From Owenweeksia sp048267305 (GTDB lineage Bacteria; Bacteroidota; Bacteroidia; Flavobacteriales; Schleiferiaceae): a stretch of 64,000 bases of DNA. How positions within the stretch are numbered: the first letter of the stretch is position 1; each line of letters opens with the position of its first letter. A model generated the notes under the pieces. It searched no databases. It had not been told where the DNA came from and saw nothing but the letters and a program-made list of their open reading frames with translations. This document shows, piece after piece, positions 41,686 to 50,368 of the stretch. Location: positions 150,523 to 214,522 of the forward strand of contig JBLWXT010000004.1 in the NCBI GenBank assembly GCA_048267305.1, in the 5' to 3' direction. The translations under genes and the position numbers were made by a program.

Positions 41686-42462
41686 CTATTTAGCGGCCTT
41701 TACAGGACAACCAATGGCTTTAGTGAAATTTGGATTAGGCTTCTCGCCCTTTTCCAAAGCTGCTATAGCGTCCTCCACATATTTTATAGTAACCTTTTCT
41801 GGCTCTTTTGAATTGTTGTCAATGGTGCCGATGTATTGTACAGCCCGCTTTTTATCCAATAAAAATACATGTGGTGTTCTCAGCGCTCCGTACTGTGGAT
41901 AGATTTTTTGACCTTCATCTACCAAGTATGGAAATGTAAAGCCTTTTTCCTTTGCCCGGGCCTGCATGGCTTCATAGCCTTCCTTTTCATTTACGGGGCT
42001 ATTGGGGTTTATGGCTATTACCGGATATCCCTTTGGCGCATAGGTATTGTTTAATTCAATTAATCGATCCTCGTACATTTTAGAAAACGGACATTCGTTG
42101 CAGGTAAAGGTTACGATATAGCCTTTAGCATCTTTATAGTCGGCTAGGGAAACCATTTTGCCATCCACATTTTTAAGTGAAAAATCGGTGGCAACATCAC
42201 CTATTAGGTACCCACCTGTTTCCTCCAAAGTCTCAGTTTGTTCCGGGAGACCGCCTCTTGGTGGGCCTTTTCTGTCGCCATGTGGAGGGTGTCCTTCTTT
42301 ATCACCGTGGGGTGGAGGTCCTTTTCGATCTCCATCCTCAGGGTGGTGACCTTCATGATGATGAGATTCCCCTTCCTGATGGGCTGTGTTTTGGTTTGCC
42401 GGATTGTTACAAGACGAAAGGCTTATTGCCAATATGGCAACGGATACGTTTAAAATTCTCAT
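41686..42462 (-). CDS. Redoxin lipoprotein with His-rich metal-binding segment
   Basis: A 258-aa lipoprotein (lipidated Cys18 in ISLSSCNNP). Residues ~28-72 are a His/Gly/Pro/Asp repeat region: HHHEGHHPEDGDRK, then repeated (P)PHGDKEGH / PPHGDRKGP units. A peroxiredoxin/thioredoxin-like domain follows from ~85, with a CxxC pair Cys121/Cys124 in TFTCNECPFSK. The His-rich part could hold Cu or Zn, and the redoxin part could reduce thiols or deliver electrons. It lies 7 bp before the MbnP-like gene, in the same operon. Confidence 0.85.
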   Translation of the reverse strand: MRILNVSVAILAISLSSCNNPANQNTAHQEGESHHHEGHHPEDGDRKGPPPHGDKEGHPPHGDRKGPPRGGLPEQTETLEETGGYLIGDVATDFSLKNVDGKMVSLADYKDAKGYIVTFTCNECPFSKMYEDRLIELNNTYAPKGYPVIAINPNSPVNEKEGYEAMQARAKEKGFTFPYLVDEGQKIYPQYGALRTPHVFLLDKKRAVQYIGTIDNNSKEPEKVTIKYVEDAIAALEKGEKPNPNFTKAIGCPVKAAK

Positions 42463-42468
42463 ATTATT

Positions 42469-43023
42469 TTAATCTGTATTAAAGTGTGTATTTATAGTGG
42501 TCTCTAAATCTGTTATACTTTCAAAGGGGCGTTCGAAGTACTCGCGTTTTTCATTATTAAAAACAATGGTAAAAGGAATGGCTCCCGACCAGTTCGGGTC
42601 TATTTCATTAATCCAATAGTTGGAATCGGGGTCATCAAGTAAAATCACCTTTGAGGAAACATTCTTCTTCTTTAAAAAGGGAAGGAGTTTGGTTTCAATG
42701 TCTTGCGGAAAATCCAGGCTAATAAAAATAACCTTCGTTTTTTGATCTCTATGTTTGTTGGCGTACTCCACAAAATAGGGAAGCTCTTTTACACAGGGTA
42801 CACACCACATTGCCCAAAAATTAACAATATAAGTAGTGTCTGAACTTGTTTGAAGTATGGGTTCAAGCTCTTTAAAATTGTAAACCGGCACGGTGTCCGT
42901 AAGAGCTAAGTTCTGTGTTGTTCTATTTTCAGGATTGTTACATGACCAAAAAACGGCAGCAAGGAGGAGTAAACTTCCTTTGATTACATTAGAGATCTTT
43001 GCGAAAGGCTTGTTTGAAATCAT
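42469..43023 (-). CDS. TlpA-family thiol-disulfide reductase
   Basis: A 184-aa exported thioredoxin-fold protein. A hydrophobic N-terminal signal ends near WSCNN, a possible lipobox with Cys28. The active site is WAMWCVPCVKE (Cys74, Cys77), and the cis-Pro lies in WSGAIPFTIVF. TlpA/ResA proteins keep haem-binding or copper-site cysteines reduced. Here it is encoded with a dihaem cytochrome c and a copper-binding protein, so it could prepare the CxxCH apocytochrome. It is separated by 6 bp from the redoxin gene. Confidence 0.85.
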   Translation of the reverse strand: MISNKPFAKISNVIKGSLLLLAAVFWSCNNPENRTTQNLALTDTVPVYNFKELEPILQTSSDTTYIVNFWAMWCVPCVKELPYFVEYANKHRDQKTKVIFISLDFPQDIETKLLPFLKKKNVSSKVILLDDPDSNYWINEIDPNWSGAIPFTIVFNNEKREYFERPFESITDLETTINTHFNTD

Positions 43024-43029
43024 TTACGT

Positions 43030-44661
43030 TTAATTAATCACCAGTTTTTGCAGCGGTTGTTTATGGCTGTCAATCGTTAGTTCCAAAAGATATATGCCCG
43101 CAGTAAGGTGGGCAACACCAATGGTGAATTTTTTGCTATTTGGTTTTGACTCCAGCACCTTTTTTCCGCTAGTGGTGTATATCACCACATACTCCAATTT
43201 ATCATCTGCACTGAGGTTTAAAGTGCCATTGGCTGGATTAGGAAAAACGTCTGGTTTTGGATTTTTAACTTCATGTATACCCATAAAAAGATTGCATGGA
43301 AAAGTAGATCCACTTTCAATATATCCTTGTGAAGTCAGAGTTTTTCCGCTGAAGCCCGCATAATCTGCGGCATATCGTTCTGCACGGAAAACCAGATTAT
43401 TCATAGCGGGAGATTGCTGGGCAATTATGCCATTTCCGCTTACGGGGCTTATGTATTCCCAAACAATGGTTCCGGCATTATCCACTTCAAATAATCTACC
43501 CGATGGCCCCTGGCAAATAAGTGTATTGCCATTGGGTAGGCGCTGTGCCCCGGAAATATTGGCGGCATAAAAATCGCTTGGTGTCGAAGCGGTGTACGTC
43601 CAGTGAAAATTGGAGGGAGCATACTTTCCTGCTGTATAGCTGTAATTACCCGAAGCATCAACAGCTGGGTTCAGCACATCCACCGTAGAGTAATTAGACC
43701 CCGTTTGATTGTTGAAGATCATGATCATCCCCGCATCGGTATATCCGCTATCAATCCAATAGGCATTGTGCTGGGCAAAGCAAAGCTGATCGCTTATAGT
43801 GCCTTGGTCGTAGGCACGTGGGTTTCCCCAGCGGTACAGCAAGTCTCCGCCTTTGCCCGAGGTGCCTCCTGTATGTCCGCTGGCCTCGGCAGTGGTGGTA
43901 GAATGATCAATAATCCAGATCTCACTAAAGTTGTGATTGCTCAATACAATTTGATCAAGGGCAGGGTTGTAGTCTACTGAATTGATATGAAGCCAATCGC
44001 TGCCGGTGGCAGGGCCGCCTACATAGTTTACATCAATAAGCTGAGGAGAACTGGCAACGCTGCCAAAGTTGTTGGCCGTGGCACTTTCATCCTGCACCAG
44101 GTGATCCCAGGCTTTCCACTCCCAAACAATAGTGCCGCCACCGTTGGTTAAGTCGGGATGTATTTCTACAATTTTATCTGCCCACAGGCTGGCGCCAGAA
44201 GTAGTCCGTCCGGCAGCTGTGGCTTGCGCAGAAGTGTATGCATCCCATACAATGGCCAGAATATTTCCATTGGGTAAATACTCCACATCATGGTGCTGGC
44301 ATTGGGTGGTGCTCGAAAGAGTGTAATCCCAAATCACAGTTCCGTTCCAGTCAATTATTTCAATGATTCCGCCTTTGCCACCAGCGTTAAACGCGGAGTT
44401 ATTGGTATTACCGGTGCGGAGTAAATTTCCATTTTTCAGTAAATATACCGACTGACCAGGACGGTAGTTCGAAGGCCAGCTATGTACCTTTTCGCCACAA
44501 TTATTTATAAGATAGGTAGTGGTGCTGCCAATAGGGGCAAACAGCGTATAGCCGTCAAAAGACTGAGTAGTATTGGTAAATAGCCCAACCGTTTGCTGGC
44601 TATACAGCCCTTGGGCAGTGAGCAGAAATGCCGTTAGAAGAAGAGAATTTTTGAGCTTCAT
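43030..44661 (-). CDS. Arylsulfotransferase-like beta-propeller protein with T9SS domain
   Basis: A 543-aa secreted protein with signal peptide MKLKNSLLLTAFLLTAQGLYS. The centre is a six-bladed ASST-type propeller with repeated LxNGNxLxxGN blades (YLLKNGNLLRTGNT, YLPNGNILAIVWD, RLPNGNTLICQGP) and conserved His in QCQHHDVEYL and AQHNAYWID. The C-terminal ~80 residues form a T9SS sorting domain (DVFPNPANGTLNLSADD ... LQKLVIN). ASST enzymes move sulfate between phenols, but the non-enzymatic propeller role is also common in Bacteroidota. It is the first gene of the MbnP/MbnH operon, 6 bp before TlpA. Confidence 0.8.
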   Translation of the reverse strand: MKLKNSLLLTAFLLTAQGLYSQQTVGLFTNTTQSFDGYTLFAPIGSTTTYLINNCGEKVHSWPSNYRPGQSVYLLKNGNLLRTGNTNNSAFNAGGKGGIIEIIDWNGTVIWDYTLSSTTQCQHHDVEYLPNGNILAIVWDAYTSAQATAAGRTTSGASLWADKIVEIHPDLTNGGGTIVWEWKAWDHLVQDESATANNFGSVASSPQLIDVNYVGGPATGSDWLHINSVDYNPALDQIVLSNHNFSEIWIIDHSTTTAEASGHTGGTSGKGGDLLYRWGNPRAYDQGTISDQLCFAQHNAYWIDSGYTDAGMIMIFNNQTGSNYSTVDVLNPAVDASGNYSYTAGKYAPSNFHWTYTASTPSDFYAANISGAQRLPNGNTLICQGPSGRLFEVDNAGTIVWEYISPVSGNGIIAQQSPAMNNLVFRAERYAADYAGFSGKTLTSQGYIESGSTFPCNLFMGIHEVKNPKPDVFPNPANGTLNLSADDKLEYVVIYTTSGKKVLESKPNSKKFTIGVAHLTAGIYLLELTIDSHKQPLQKLVIN

Positions 44662-44959
44662 ATTTTGTGGGCCTCAACTTTTAGACAAGTTACACGAGTT
44701 TTTCCTTCGGAAACAATATCAAAAATTTGAAATCTGATAATTTGAAGGGAGGGTGCGTAACTGCAAGGCGTTGCTCAATAGACTGCCAAGGTTCAGAAAG
44801 GTTTAATTGATGTTGGAGAGAAAAGGGGGGATTTTATTTCAGAACGAATAGGCTTTGCAAAGAATAAGTTGATTATAGAATTGTATTGGAGAAAGCCTAC
44901 TGAAATAATAGCTTTTAGAATCTTGTGATTATGAGGTAGATACGATTTTCTGTAAGGAG
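44662..44959. other. Intergenic region, no gene seen
   Basis: A 298-bp AT-rich gap between the start of the sulfotransferase-like gene and the stop of the hydrolase gene, both minus strand. It must carry the promoter of the six-gene operon. No convincing -33/-7 pair, palindrome or small reading frame was identified. Confidence 0.5.
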
Positions 44960-46195
44960 CTAGGTTTTTACAACTTTATGAGAGTAGTGTTGTCCGTTTA
45001 ATTCATACGTCAATAGGTAAATTCCAGAGTCAAGATTGTTTAGATCTATTTCACAGGTCTGATTTTCGCCAATGGCAACACTGCTTTTTATTACCTCTTT
45101 TCCATTTAGGTCAACTACTTTTATCAAAACGTGCTCGCTACTACTTTCAGGAAATTTAATACTAAGCTTTTGTTGAGCAGGGTTGGGATAATACTCAATA
45201 GCTGATTGCGAAATTTGCTGTTCTTGTAATCCAATGTTTTTTTGATTTAGCCAGTATACGATGGTATCTGCAACAGTACGCGCCACTTCTGGATCGTTCG
45301 CAGGGGTCATATAATGGTTAAGTCCGGCAAGACTGTTAAATGTAAAATCTCCGCTAAGCGACTGCCGGAATCTAATTAGCTCAGAAGGAGGAACATTAAA
45401 GTCATCTCCAAAACCTACAAAAAGGCTGGGCAACTTATTGGCCTGGTACATAATAGCCACAGAGTCTCCCACGGAAATATATTTTTCCCATACTGCGGGA
45501 GTAACTCCGCCAAAGGAAGGAGTAGATGCGTTGTAAGTTCCGTTTCTTGCCATATTGAAATAGGCTAAAATTTGCTGCGCTTGTGTTTTAGCCTGGACGG
45601 TATCCTGCCCACAAGTTTTGGCGATATAAACCAGCTGATAAGCAAGAATGGAATCAAATGGGGTATAGGCACCGGCTAAAGAAATTGTGGCAATAACATT
45701 CTTTCTTAGTGGAGCCATGTAGGAAATGAGCTGAGCACCTTCGCTATGTCCTATCAAAATGATGTTATTAGTATCAATGTCCGAGCGGGTTTTTAAATAA
45801 TCTATGGCACTTAGTGCCGGTAAAAACAGGTTTTCGTAATTGAAGGAGCCACTAAAGTTTGGGCACGAAATACCGAGCTCATCATACCTTAAAACCGCAT
45901 AACCCGAATCACTCAAGTTTTCAGCAAGATCCTTGTAAATGGTAATTGTTTGGCCAAGCAGACCGGGGTAAAGGCAACTTATATTTCCTCCACTCATTTG
46001 TATGGTTCCATTGCGATCATTTTGTCCGCTTCCAGGTACTATTACAATGGTTTTATAAGGTCCCCCATTAAACGGCTTAGTAAGAGTAGCCCCAAAGCTG
46101 CAACCACCATGATTAAAGGTTACATTCTCACTGATGACCTGACCCTTTGAGGGTATAACAGCTAATAATAGTATTGAAAAAAACAGGTAACGCAT
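44960..46195 (-). CDS. Secreted alpha/beta hydrolase with T9SS sorting domain
   Basis: A 411-aa protein with signal peptide MRYLFFSILLLAVIPSKGQ. The hydrolase fold has IVIVPGSGQNDRNG (oxyanion region), the nucleophile in IILIGHSEGAQL, an acid in FVGFGDDFN and His in AGLNHYM. The C-terminal ~85 residues are a T9SS type A domain (IEYYPNPAQQKLSIKFPES ... GIYLLTYELNG). Related family members are dienelactone/acyl-esterase-like. The substrate is unknown. It is followed by two further minus-strand genes upstream with 2-3 bp gaps, so it is the last gene of a three-gene operon. Confidence 0.85.
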   Translation of the reverse strand: MRYLFFSILLLAVIPSKGQVISENVTFNHGGCSFGATLTKPFNGGPYKTIVIVPGSGQNDRNGTIQMSGGNISCLYPGLLGQTITIYKDLAENLSDSGYAVLRYDELGISCPNFSGSFNYENLFLPALSAIDYLKTRSDIDTNNIILIGHSEGAQLISYMAPLRKNVIATISLAGAYTPFDSILAYQLVYIAKTCGQDTVQAKTQAQQILAYFNMARNGTYNASTPSFGGVTPAVWEKYISVGDSVAIMYQANKLPSLFVGFGDDFNVPPSELIRFRQSLSGDFTFNSLAGLNHYMTPANDPEVARTVADTIVYWLNQKNIGLQEQQISQSAIEYYPNPAQQKLSIKFPESSSEHVLIKVVDLNGKEVIKSSVAIGENQTCEIDLNNLDSGIYLLTYELNGQHYSHKVVKT

Positions 46196-46197
46196 GT

Positions 46198-46803
46198 TTA
46201 GGAAATTTGAATTATGAGAAATTTGGATAGAATAGCAGCGGAAAGTATGCCTACCATGAAGCTTACTATAAGCTTGGTTCCCTTAAAGTTGGTGCAAATT
46301 TTATAGGCTTGGAACATTAAGCTAACCATGTAAATGATGGCTAACACCATAAGCAGGGATGTGACTACTATAATGGCCGTAATGCTACTTTCAACTGGCT
46401 GGGAGCTTTGAATCTGTTCCAAAAGCCCTTGGGATGCGGTGAACAAAAGTTCATTGTAATTCAGGATGGGCATAATGGAAAGAGGGGCCATGGCAAGAAG
46501 GAGCGTTCCCGCAAGATCAATAAACCTGGCTTGCCTGGCACCAATAATTTTGGCTATAAGAAAGAAGAGAATCAATAAGGAGAAGAAATTAATCAGCTGT
46601 TCTGTCACCAGCTGGGAGATATTTGTTTCCTGTACAAAGTGAAGATTTAGTAAGCCATCAAAGCGAGCATTAAAAAGAACCCCCAGAAAGATACTGACAG
46701 CCAAAAACAACAATCCCAAGAGTAAGGCTTGAATGCCAGCAATATATTCAAAAGGACGTTTAAGGTAGTCCAGCACGCTGGTAGTATAAGATTTGGTATT
46801 CAT
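46198..46803 (-). CDS. Five-helix membrane protein (Yip1-like)
   Basis: A 201-aa protein with five predicted helices (about 26-44, 66-85, 95-115, 142-165, 178-197) and a short cytoplasmic N-terminus containing LKRPFEYI. The layout is that of Yip1-domain proteins in bacteria, which are commonly encoded next to zinc-ribbon proteins, as here. The function is unknown. It is separated by 1 bp from the zinc-ribbon gene and by 2 bp from the hydrolase gene. Confidence 0.65.
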   Translation of the reverse strand: MNTKSYTTSVLDYLKRPFEYIAGIQALLLGLLFLAVSIFLGVLFNARFDGLLNLHFVQETNISQLVTEQLINFFSLLILFFLIAKIIGARQARFIDLAGTLLLAMAPLSIMPILNYNELLFTASQGLLEQIQSSQPVESSITAIIVVTSLLMVLAIIYMVSLMFQAYKICTNFKGTKLIVSFMVGILSAAILSKFLIIQIS

Positions 46804-46804
46804 A

Positions 46805-47095
46805 CTAGTCCTCCGTTATTTGTTGTTCTACCTGACTCACTTTGGCAATAACTTCATCCAACATATTGCGAACCTTTGGATAGCTATAGCCTAATTGATT
46901 TGCCATTTCCTTGAGGCTACCCGATGCTTTTAAGAATTTTAGAATGAATCCTTGCTCTTCAGTACTAAGCTGAAGAAATATAGGAATACTAAAATCGCCT
47001 TCAACCGCAGTTCCGCATGATTTACAGTAGAGTCTTTGAACGCTTAGCTGTGATTCGCAGGCCGGACATGTTGATGGTAGATTTTTAGGTTTCAT
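46805..47095 (-). CDS. DUF2089 zinc-ribbon / helix-turn-helix protein
   Basis: A 96-aa protein. The N-terminal zinc ribbon has Cys10, Cys13, Cys24 and Cys27 (TCPAC, YCKSCG). The C-terminal part is a helix-turn-helix-like segment (FLKASGSLKEMANQLGYSYP), followed by a short helix. This is the DUF2089 pattern of small bacterial DNA-binding proteins. It heads the operon with the Yip1-like and hydrolase genes and may regulate it. Confidence 0.85.
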   Translation of the reverse strand: MKPKNLPSTCPACESQLSVQRLYCKSCGTAVEGDFSIPIFLQLSTEEQGFILKFLKASGSLKEMANQLGYSYPKVRNMLDEVIAKVSQVEQQITED

Positions 47096-47490
47096 TAATT
47101 AATATTTGAGTCAAAGGTAATAAAGTTTACTATTGGTTTAATATTATTTAAAAAATTTCAAGTATTATTTGTCATTAACTTAATTTTATTCATAAAAGTT
47201 CGCTAAATAGTTTTCGGATAGCTTTTCATACTCAATAAGCCTCAGTAAGTTTAGTATCTTTAAAAGTGGTCATACTTTTAGTAAAAAATGGAGGTAACCT
47301 GAAAAACGACTAATGCCATAGCTTTATTAAAAGTGTTTGATCCGTACCTTTTTTTATATGAAACTGTCAGATGTGATAATCAACTTAGGGAACAGTTTAC
47401 ATTAATCAGCAAATAGGTTGCTCCCCTTGGATATAAAAATTAATATCGCGGACGAATACAGATAAGCAGCCTAAGGCAGAATTGAATACT
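47096..47490. other. Divergent intergenic region, no gene seen
   Basis: About 390 bp separating the divergent DUF2089 and PLP-enzyme genes. It is strongly AT-rich, with TAATATCGCGGACGAATACA at 47441-47460, a string similar to the TATCTTCGCGGACAATTT promoter region of the DEAD-box gene. No riboswitch-like structure or small ORF was recognised. Confidence 0.4.
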
Positions 47491-49335
47491 ATGGAAGAGA
47501 ATAAAACGCGCAATTACATTAAGGATGTACTGAATAATATGCCAGCGGATTGGTTGAACCTAACCACGCATCGATTGGATATTTATGATGAATCACAGGC
47601 CAAGACGCAATTCCTGGATCAGTTTGAAGCTTTGTATAATGCCAATATCAGCGATACGGCTGCTTTGGCAGAATTGCCCACAGCTTACGACTATATCAGG
47701 TTAGGACATCCATTATCGAGTGTGCTCGAATGGGGATTGGCCAAATTAAATAATCTCAAGTCCGAAAGTGTAATCAGCTTTTCGTCAGTTACGGTGCCTG
47801 TTTTGGCAGTGCTTCGAAAAAATCTGTTAATTAATAAAAACACCCAAATCCTCTACACAGGTGAATTACCTGATTGCTTTGATGCAGAAGTAATACGAAG
47901 TGTTTACGGTTATAATTTCGAATTAAAGAAAGTAGAGGAGGAACAAGCTATTCCTCCTTTTAGCGGAAGCACTATTATGATTTCTCATAAAAGTGGAATT
48001 AATGCTGTTGAACTTCGGGTGGATATTGACTTTTTTATCAATTTGTACACAGAGCTTGGAAGTGTTTTGGTGGTAAATGGTGAGCAAAATGAAAGTTATA
48101 TTTCAGAGATTCAGCATGTGCGCAGGAGAGAGACCATTGCCATGACCCCTGCCAATTGCCTTACGGCCCTAAAGTCGTTGGTAGAGCAGTCTGATTTGCA
48201 AACGGAGAAACACAATACAGAGGCCAATAAGGCAGGCGTATTAAAATCCATTGCAGCCATTACAGGTTCCAATACAAAGGCGTTGGTGGCTTCCAGCGGA
48301 CTGTCTACTCAATATGCCATAATGATGGGGCTCATTCACGATGCCGTGGATAATCATCCCGGTAAGGCTATCAAATTTGTGGTTCCTCCAAATTGCTATG
48401 GAGGCACCAATGACCAGGCCAGGCGTGTGGCGGCCTGTCTTGACAATGTTGAGGTTGTGGATTTGCCCGTAGATGGTGGCAATGATATGGTGCAGAGCGT
48501 AGATACCGTTTTAGATAAAATTGCCGCTGAAGATGCCATCCCGTATATCATTGCAGAAATACCAACAAACCCCAGGGTTGAGGTTCCCGATTTGCAGAAA
48601 CTAAAGGCTGTGCTGAGCAAAGAGCGCAAAACTCCGGAGGGAAATGTAGCCATTGACCCGGTATTTATTCTGGATCAAACCTTTTGCCCCAATGTGCACT
48701 TTTTGGGGGAAGGCGCTATTCTCTCCACCGTTAGAACCATTTCTTACGTAAGTGGCTCAAAATTCCCGAGTGGCGGAAAGTGTACGGCTGGCTACTGTGT
48801 AGGCAACACCAAAACAGAAGGCCTGATGGATAAAATAGATCTACACCTGCGACTTTGCGATAACGAAGCTACAGACCTTCAAATGGAAATATTGGCGGCA
48901 CAATTGCCTTCCATGAACCAGAGAATTAAGGATGCCTATAAAAATACCCGTGAGTTTGTAAACTTTATTCATGAGGTGTTGCCAACGGCCAAAATCAATT
49001 TTGTGTCCGAAGAGTTGGCCAGGGAAGGATTTACTCCATCTGTTTTTTCATTAGACCTCCCCACCAAGGGAAATACCGATGAAGAAAGGGAAGCCTATAA
49101 AAGAGCGCTGAATCTGAAGCTCATCAACATGATGATTACTGAAATCCCTAAAGAGAGTAAGTTTTGTGTGAGCTATGGCCAGTTAAAGGGATGCTACTGG
49201 ACTATACCTGCCACCTCTACCCAGGGCACCACCAAGGAAGGCGACAAGGATTATATCGTTCGAGCCTCACTTTCCGGCAATATGGATTTGGAGTTGCACA
49301 AAAAAGTGTTTATGGATTTTGTGAAGGGGATTTAG
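47491..49335 (+). CDS. PLP-dependent Cys/Met-metabolism-type enzyme
   Basis: A 614-aa protein, with ATG 47491 chosen over TTG 47482. The fold-type I PLP part spans about residues 240-510: a glycine-rich cofactor region (ALVASSGLSTQYAIMMGLIH), the Asp in FILDQTFCPN, and the PLP lysine within VSGSKFPSGGKCTAGY, resembling cystathionine gamma-synthase/lyase enzymes. The N-terminal ~230 residues are an added domain not typical of those enzymes, which are usually ~380-400 aa. It may make or break C-S bonds, but the exact reaction is open. Monocistronic. Confidence 0.8.
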   Translation: MEENKTRNYIKDVLNNMPADWLNLTTHRLDIYDESQAKTQFLDQFEALYNANISDTAALAELPTAYDYIRLGHPLSSVLEWGLAKLNNLKSESVISFSSVTVPVLAVLRKNLLINKNTQILYTGELPDCFDAEVIRSVYGYNFELKKVEEEQAIPPFSGSTIMISHKSGINAVELRVDIDFFINLYTELGSVLVVNGEQNESYISEIQHVRRRETIAMTPANCLTALKSLVEQSDLQTEKHNTEANKAGVLKSIAAITGSNTKALVASSGLSTQYAIMMGLIHDAVDNHPGKAIKFVVPPNCYGGTNDQARRVAACLDNVEVVDLPVDGGNDMVQSVDTVLDKIAAEDAIPYIIAEIPTNPRVEVPDLQKLKAVLSKERKTPEGNVAIDPVFILDQTFCPNVHFLGEGAILSTVRTISYVSGSKFPSGGKCTAGYCVGNTKTEGLMDKIDLHLRLCDNEATDLQMEILAAQLPSMNQRIKDAYKNTREFVNFIHEVLPTAKINFVSEELAREGFTPSVFSLDLPTKGNTDEEREAYKRALNLKLINMMITEIPKESKFCVSYGQLKGCYWTIPATSTQGTTKEGDKDYIVRASLSGNMDLELHKKVFMDFVKGI

Positions 49336-49374
49336 CAAAAGGAGGGAAGGGACATCGAGCTATCATTTTAAATA

Positions 49375-49665
49375 ATGAAGGAAGTTACATCTGAAATAGT
49401 ATTACATAACGGATTCCCTAATCAAGGCGATGATGGAATTCTATTAGTTGGAATCCTTTCGAAAGGTGAGGTCTTAGAGAATGCAGTGTTAAAGGTGGGC
49501 GATCGCGAAATAAAGATGAATAAAATAAAGATCAGAGAAGATGCTGAGCACAAAGTTTTCAGAATTGAATTTGAAGTCGATCGAAATATTGAGCCTCCAG
49601 TAAATTGGTGGAAATTGTACCAGAATAGAGTAGAAGTAAAAAACACCACCTCCAGTAAATCTTAG
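49375..49665 (+). CDS. Small beta-rich hypothetical protein
   Basis: A 96-aa soluble protein, beta-rich (GILLVGILSKGEVLENAVLKV) with a charged C-terminus. The GIxLxGxLxxGxV pattern resembles the OB/translation-factor barrel used by EF-Tu domain 2, but the match is not firm. It begins 39 bp after the PLP enzyme gene and may be co-transcribed. Confidence 0.5.
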   Translation: MKEVTSEIVLHNGFPNQGDDGILLVGILSKGEVLENAVLKVGDREIKMNKIKIREDAEHKVFRIEFEVDRNIEPPVNWWKLYQNRVEVKNTTSSKS

Positions 49666-49687
49666 AGAAGTGCTGTAATTGATTTAA

Positions 49688-49897
49688 ATGAAAAGAACAT
49701 TAATCATATACCTCCTTATAAGTACACTTTGCTCATGTAGAGAAAGTGTACAGCCAGTTGACCATGAGCTAGCGTCAATTCTCAAAATTGATAATTGTGA
49801 TTCGTTAATTAGTAATCCAGCTGGCGCGGATTTGCAATCCGTGGAATGGAAAAACAAGATTTACTTTGGATTCAAACCAGCTGGCGCGGATTTGTAA
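49688..49897 (+). CDS. Lipoprotein fragment with repeat-derived end
   Basis: A 69-aa reading frame with a lipoprotein signal (MKRTLIIYLLISTLCSCRES). Its first ~43 residues look like a normal lipoprotein start, but the rest is encoded by a dispersed repeat: the peptide PAGADL occurs twice because the DNA unit CCAGCTGGCGCGGATTTG... occurs twice (49817, 49877). The original gene was probably longer and was cut by repeat insertion, so it may be non-functional. Confidence 0.5.
   Translation: MKRTLIIYLLISTLCSCRESVQPVDHELASILKIDNCDSLISNPAGADLQSVEWKNKIYFGFKPAGADL
49817..49843. repeat. CCAGCTGGCGCGGATTTGCAATCCGTG repeat, copy 1 (27 bp)
   Basis: A 27-bp unit whose GGATT-TGC-AATCC core is a small hairpin. 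It is repeated at 49877-49903 with one difference (GC/GT). The type, an AGCTGGCGCGGATTTG...AATCCGTGCC unit, is a familiar intergenic repeat in Bacteroidota. Here it lies inside an open reading frame. Confidence 0.85.
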
Positions 49898-49903
49898 TCC
49901 GTG
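49877..49903. repeat. 27-bp repeat, copy 2
   Basis: Same unit as at 49817-49843, with GGATT-TGT-AATCC as core. It carries the stop codon (TAA in TTTGTAATCC) of the truncated lipoprotein frame. Confidence 0.85.
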
Positions 49904-49922
49904 CCTCATTACCTAGAAAGAA

Positions 49923-50150
49923 ATGAAGCGTAAACAACCATCAGATGTAAATGAGCAGGAGTCACAGGAGGAAGCGAACAAAAAGAAGTCCACCGCATTG
50001 CTAAATGCCGTTCTAATTGGAGTTATGATTGGCGTTGTAATTTATGGCGTAGTGAAAAACGGTTTTGGGTTTTTTACATTAATCCCCCTTTATTTTGCGT
50101 ACAGGCTAATTAATAAGTCTAAAAAGCAGGAGCCAACACCAGAAGGGTAG
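49923..50150 (+). CDS. Small single/double-helix membrane protein
   Basis: A 75-aa protein with a charged N-terminus (~25 residues, SDVNEQESQEEANKKK) and a hydrophobic middle (LLNAVLIGVMIGVVIYGVV and a second segment FGFFTLIPLYFAYRL), ending KSKKQEPTPEG. It matches the small Bacteroidota membrane peptides of this topology, of unknown function. A decayed copy of its 3' end lies at 53700-53779, next to the intact SCO gene, while a decayed SCO end lies just after this gene. The two arrangements are reciprocal. Confidence 0.7.
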   Translation: MKRKQPSDVNEQESQEEANKKKSTALLNAVLIGVMIGVVIYGVVKNGFGFFTLIPLYFAYRLINKSKKQEPTPEG

Positions 50151-50152
50151 TA

Positions 50153-50258
50153 TTACTGTCTCTTCAACCCTTGCAAATCCTCTATCAGCTGCGCTATAGC
50201 AGTTTTTGATTAGTCCATTGTAAAACCCTTTTTGCGGCTAACATAAACCACAATAAAA
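50153..50258 (-). pseudogene. Remnant of a SCO gene 3' end
   Basis: On the minus strand the stretch reads FIVVYVSRKKGFYNGLIK and then, after a one-base frameshift, TAIAQLIEDLQGLKRQ-stop. This parallels the intact SCO C-terminus IRGIYNGLNKAAIAQLVEDVKVLEGK. The bases CAGCTGCGCTATAGC are shared exactly with the intact gene. About 100 bp remain and nothing upstream is recognisable. Confidence 0.8.
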
Positions 50259-50368
50259 ATCCATTTCCACCGAAGGATTTTTAATACAAAAGTGTCTAAT
50301 AGGGGATACTGTTCTACAGCTATGATATCTCTGTGCATCTGAAAGGTGCAATACAAATATGTACTTCT

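Noticed and set aside
47096..47490. Possible SAM or cobalamin riboswitch ahead of the Cys/Met-type PLP gene
   Set aside because: No recognisable conserved core or stable stem was found; the DNA is simply AT-rich.
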